Below, piece after piece: positions 5,842-6,274 of a DNA stretch of 6,274 nt (positions are counted from its first letter, which is position 1; each line of letters begins with the position of its first letter). The notes under the pieces were generated by a model. That model saw only the letters and a list, made by a program, of their open reading frames with translations, ran no database searches and was not told the DNA's origin. The stretch is from assembly GCA_004296785.1 (NCBI GenBank), contig SCVU01000783.1, positions 1-6,274 on the forward strand. Direction: 5' to 3'. This stretch comes from Planctomycetota bacterium. Its GTDB lineage: Bacteria; Planctomycetota; UBA1135; GCA-002686595. The translations under genes and the position numbers were made by a program.

Positions 5842-6274
5842 TCAGATCTTGCCCTGTTCGAGCAGCAGCGGCGCGGCGGTCGGCGCGCTCGACGGCTGTC
5901 CGTACTGCGCTGCGCGCGCGGCCTGCAGGATCAGCGCGGCGGCCGAATCGATGCCGAGCGCGCTCGCGCCCGGGGCCTCGAGCAGTTCGACCGCGGCCTG
6001 CGGCCGCCCGCCGAACAGGTCGTTCGCGGCGAGCACGAGGCGCGCGTCCGCGTCGAGCGGGTTCTCCTTCACGTACAGCTCGAGCACCGCGAGCTGTCGG
6101 TCGAACTCCGTCGGGTCCGTGTAGAACCCGTGCTTGTCGATCGCGCCGCTGGCGAGCGCGGGCTCGAGGATCAGCGCGCGCCGCAGCGCGTACGCCGCGT
6201 AGTGGTAGTCGCGCGTCGCGAACAGCGCGTCGGCGAGCACGAGGTACAGCACGCCGTGGTCGGGCGCGTTCTCG
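5842..6274 (-). CDS. Tetratricopeptide-repeat protein, C-terminal part
   Basis: The frame enters from the right edge and ends at a TGA (5842-5844), giving 143 residues of the C-terminus. The start lies beyond the window: the frame reads through past the GTG at 6252 as E-N-A-P-D-H-G-V-L-Y without a break, and that GTG falls inside a helix. The first segment is a good TPR helix pair ('LADALFATRDYHYAAYALRRAL' followed by 'ILEP'), with the usual small and aromatic positions and the closing Pro. A second TPR-like pair covers 'ENPLDADARLVLAANDLFGG' and the 'RPQAAVELLEA' helix. The tail is an Ala-rich helix ending in LLLEQGKI. TPRs mediate protein-protein contact; the partner and cellular location cannot be told without the N-terminus. 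It converges on the kinase gene and shows no functional link to it. Confidence 0.75.
   Translation of the reverse strand, partial: ENAPDHGVLYLVLADALFATRDYHYAAYALRRALILEPALASGAIDKHGFYTDPTEFDRQLAVLELYVKENPLDADARLVLAANDLFGGRPQAAVELLEAPGASALGIDSAAALILQAARAAQYGQPSSAPTAAPLLLEQGKI

Noticed and set aside
1..6274. CRISPR array, tRNA/rRNA, insertion sequence or attachment site
   Set aside because: I saw no spaced direct repeats, cloverleaf, transposase motif or terminal inverted repeats; the many GCGCGC runs reflect base composition.

Overview
This 6.3 kb window comes from a very GC-rich bacterial chromosome (well over 70% G+C by eye, with third codon positions almost all G or C). Several traits recall the high-GC Planctomycetota. 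These are large proteins built of carboxypeptidase-regulatory-like beta-sandwich repeats, alanine/serine/proline-rich linkers after signal peptides, a TPR protein with a 'DYHYAAYALRRAL' helix pair, and the absence of clear Shine-Dalgarno sequences. Myxococcota cannot be excluded. There are no rRNA or tRNA genes, mobile elements or CRISPR arrays, and coding density is high; no gene-free stretch exceeds about 150 bp.

Layout. (1) Positions 1-2830, plus strand: a two-gene operon. The 3' part of a repeat protein with about six carboxypeptidase-regulatory-like/transthyretin-like units overlaps by ATGA with a secreted protein carrying three tandem parvulin-like domains whose active-site histidines are mostly lost. 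(2) Positions 2846-4015, minus strand, converging on the operon: an Eis-like GNAT acetyltransferase with its own candidate promoter (TATACT). (3) Positions 4167-4508, minus strand: a small predicted lipoprotein. (4) Positions 4579-5802, plus strand, divergent from the lipoprotein: a complete galactokinase-family GHMP kinase with a candidate TAGACT promoter. Its sugar-recognition residues are altered, so the substrate may not be galactose. (5) Positions 5842-6274, minus strand, converging on the kinase: the C-terminal part of a TPR protein that enters from the right edge.

The genes do not form one obvious pathway. The only strong functional link is the ATGA-coupled pair at the left, which suggests a surface or secreted beta-sandwich protein made together with an extracytoplasmic folding factor or pseudo-isomerase. 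The kinase stands alone, with no galT, galE or transporter in view. No clearly new multi-gene system is visible. The points most worth following up are the altered sugar pocket of the kinase, the degenerate triple parvulin protein with its coupled partner, and a shared TANACTTCGCG promoter-like element in front of two genes.
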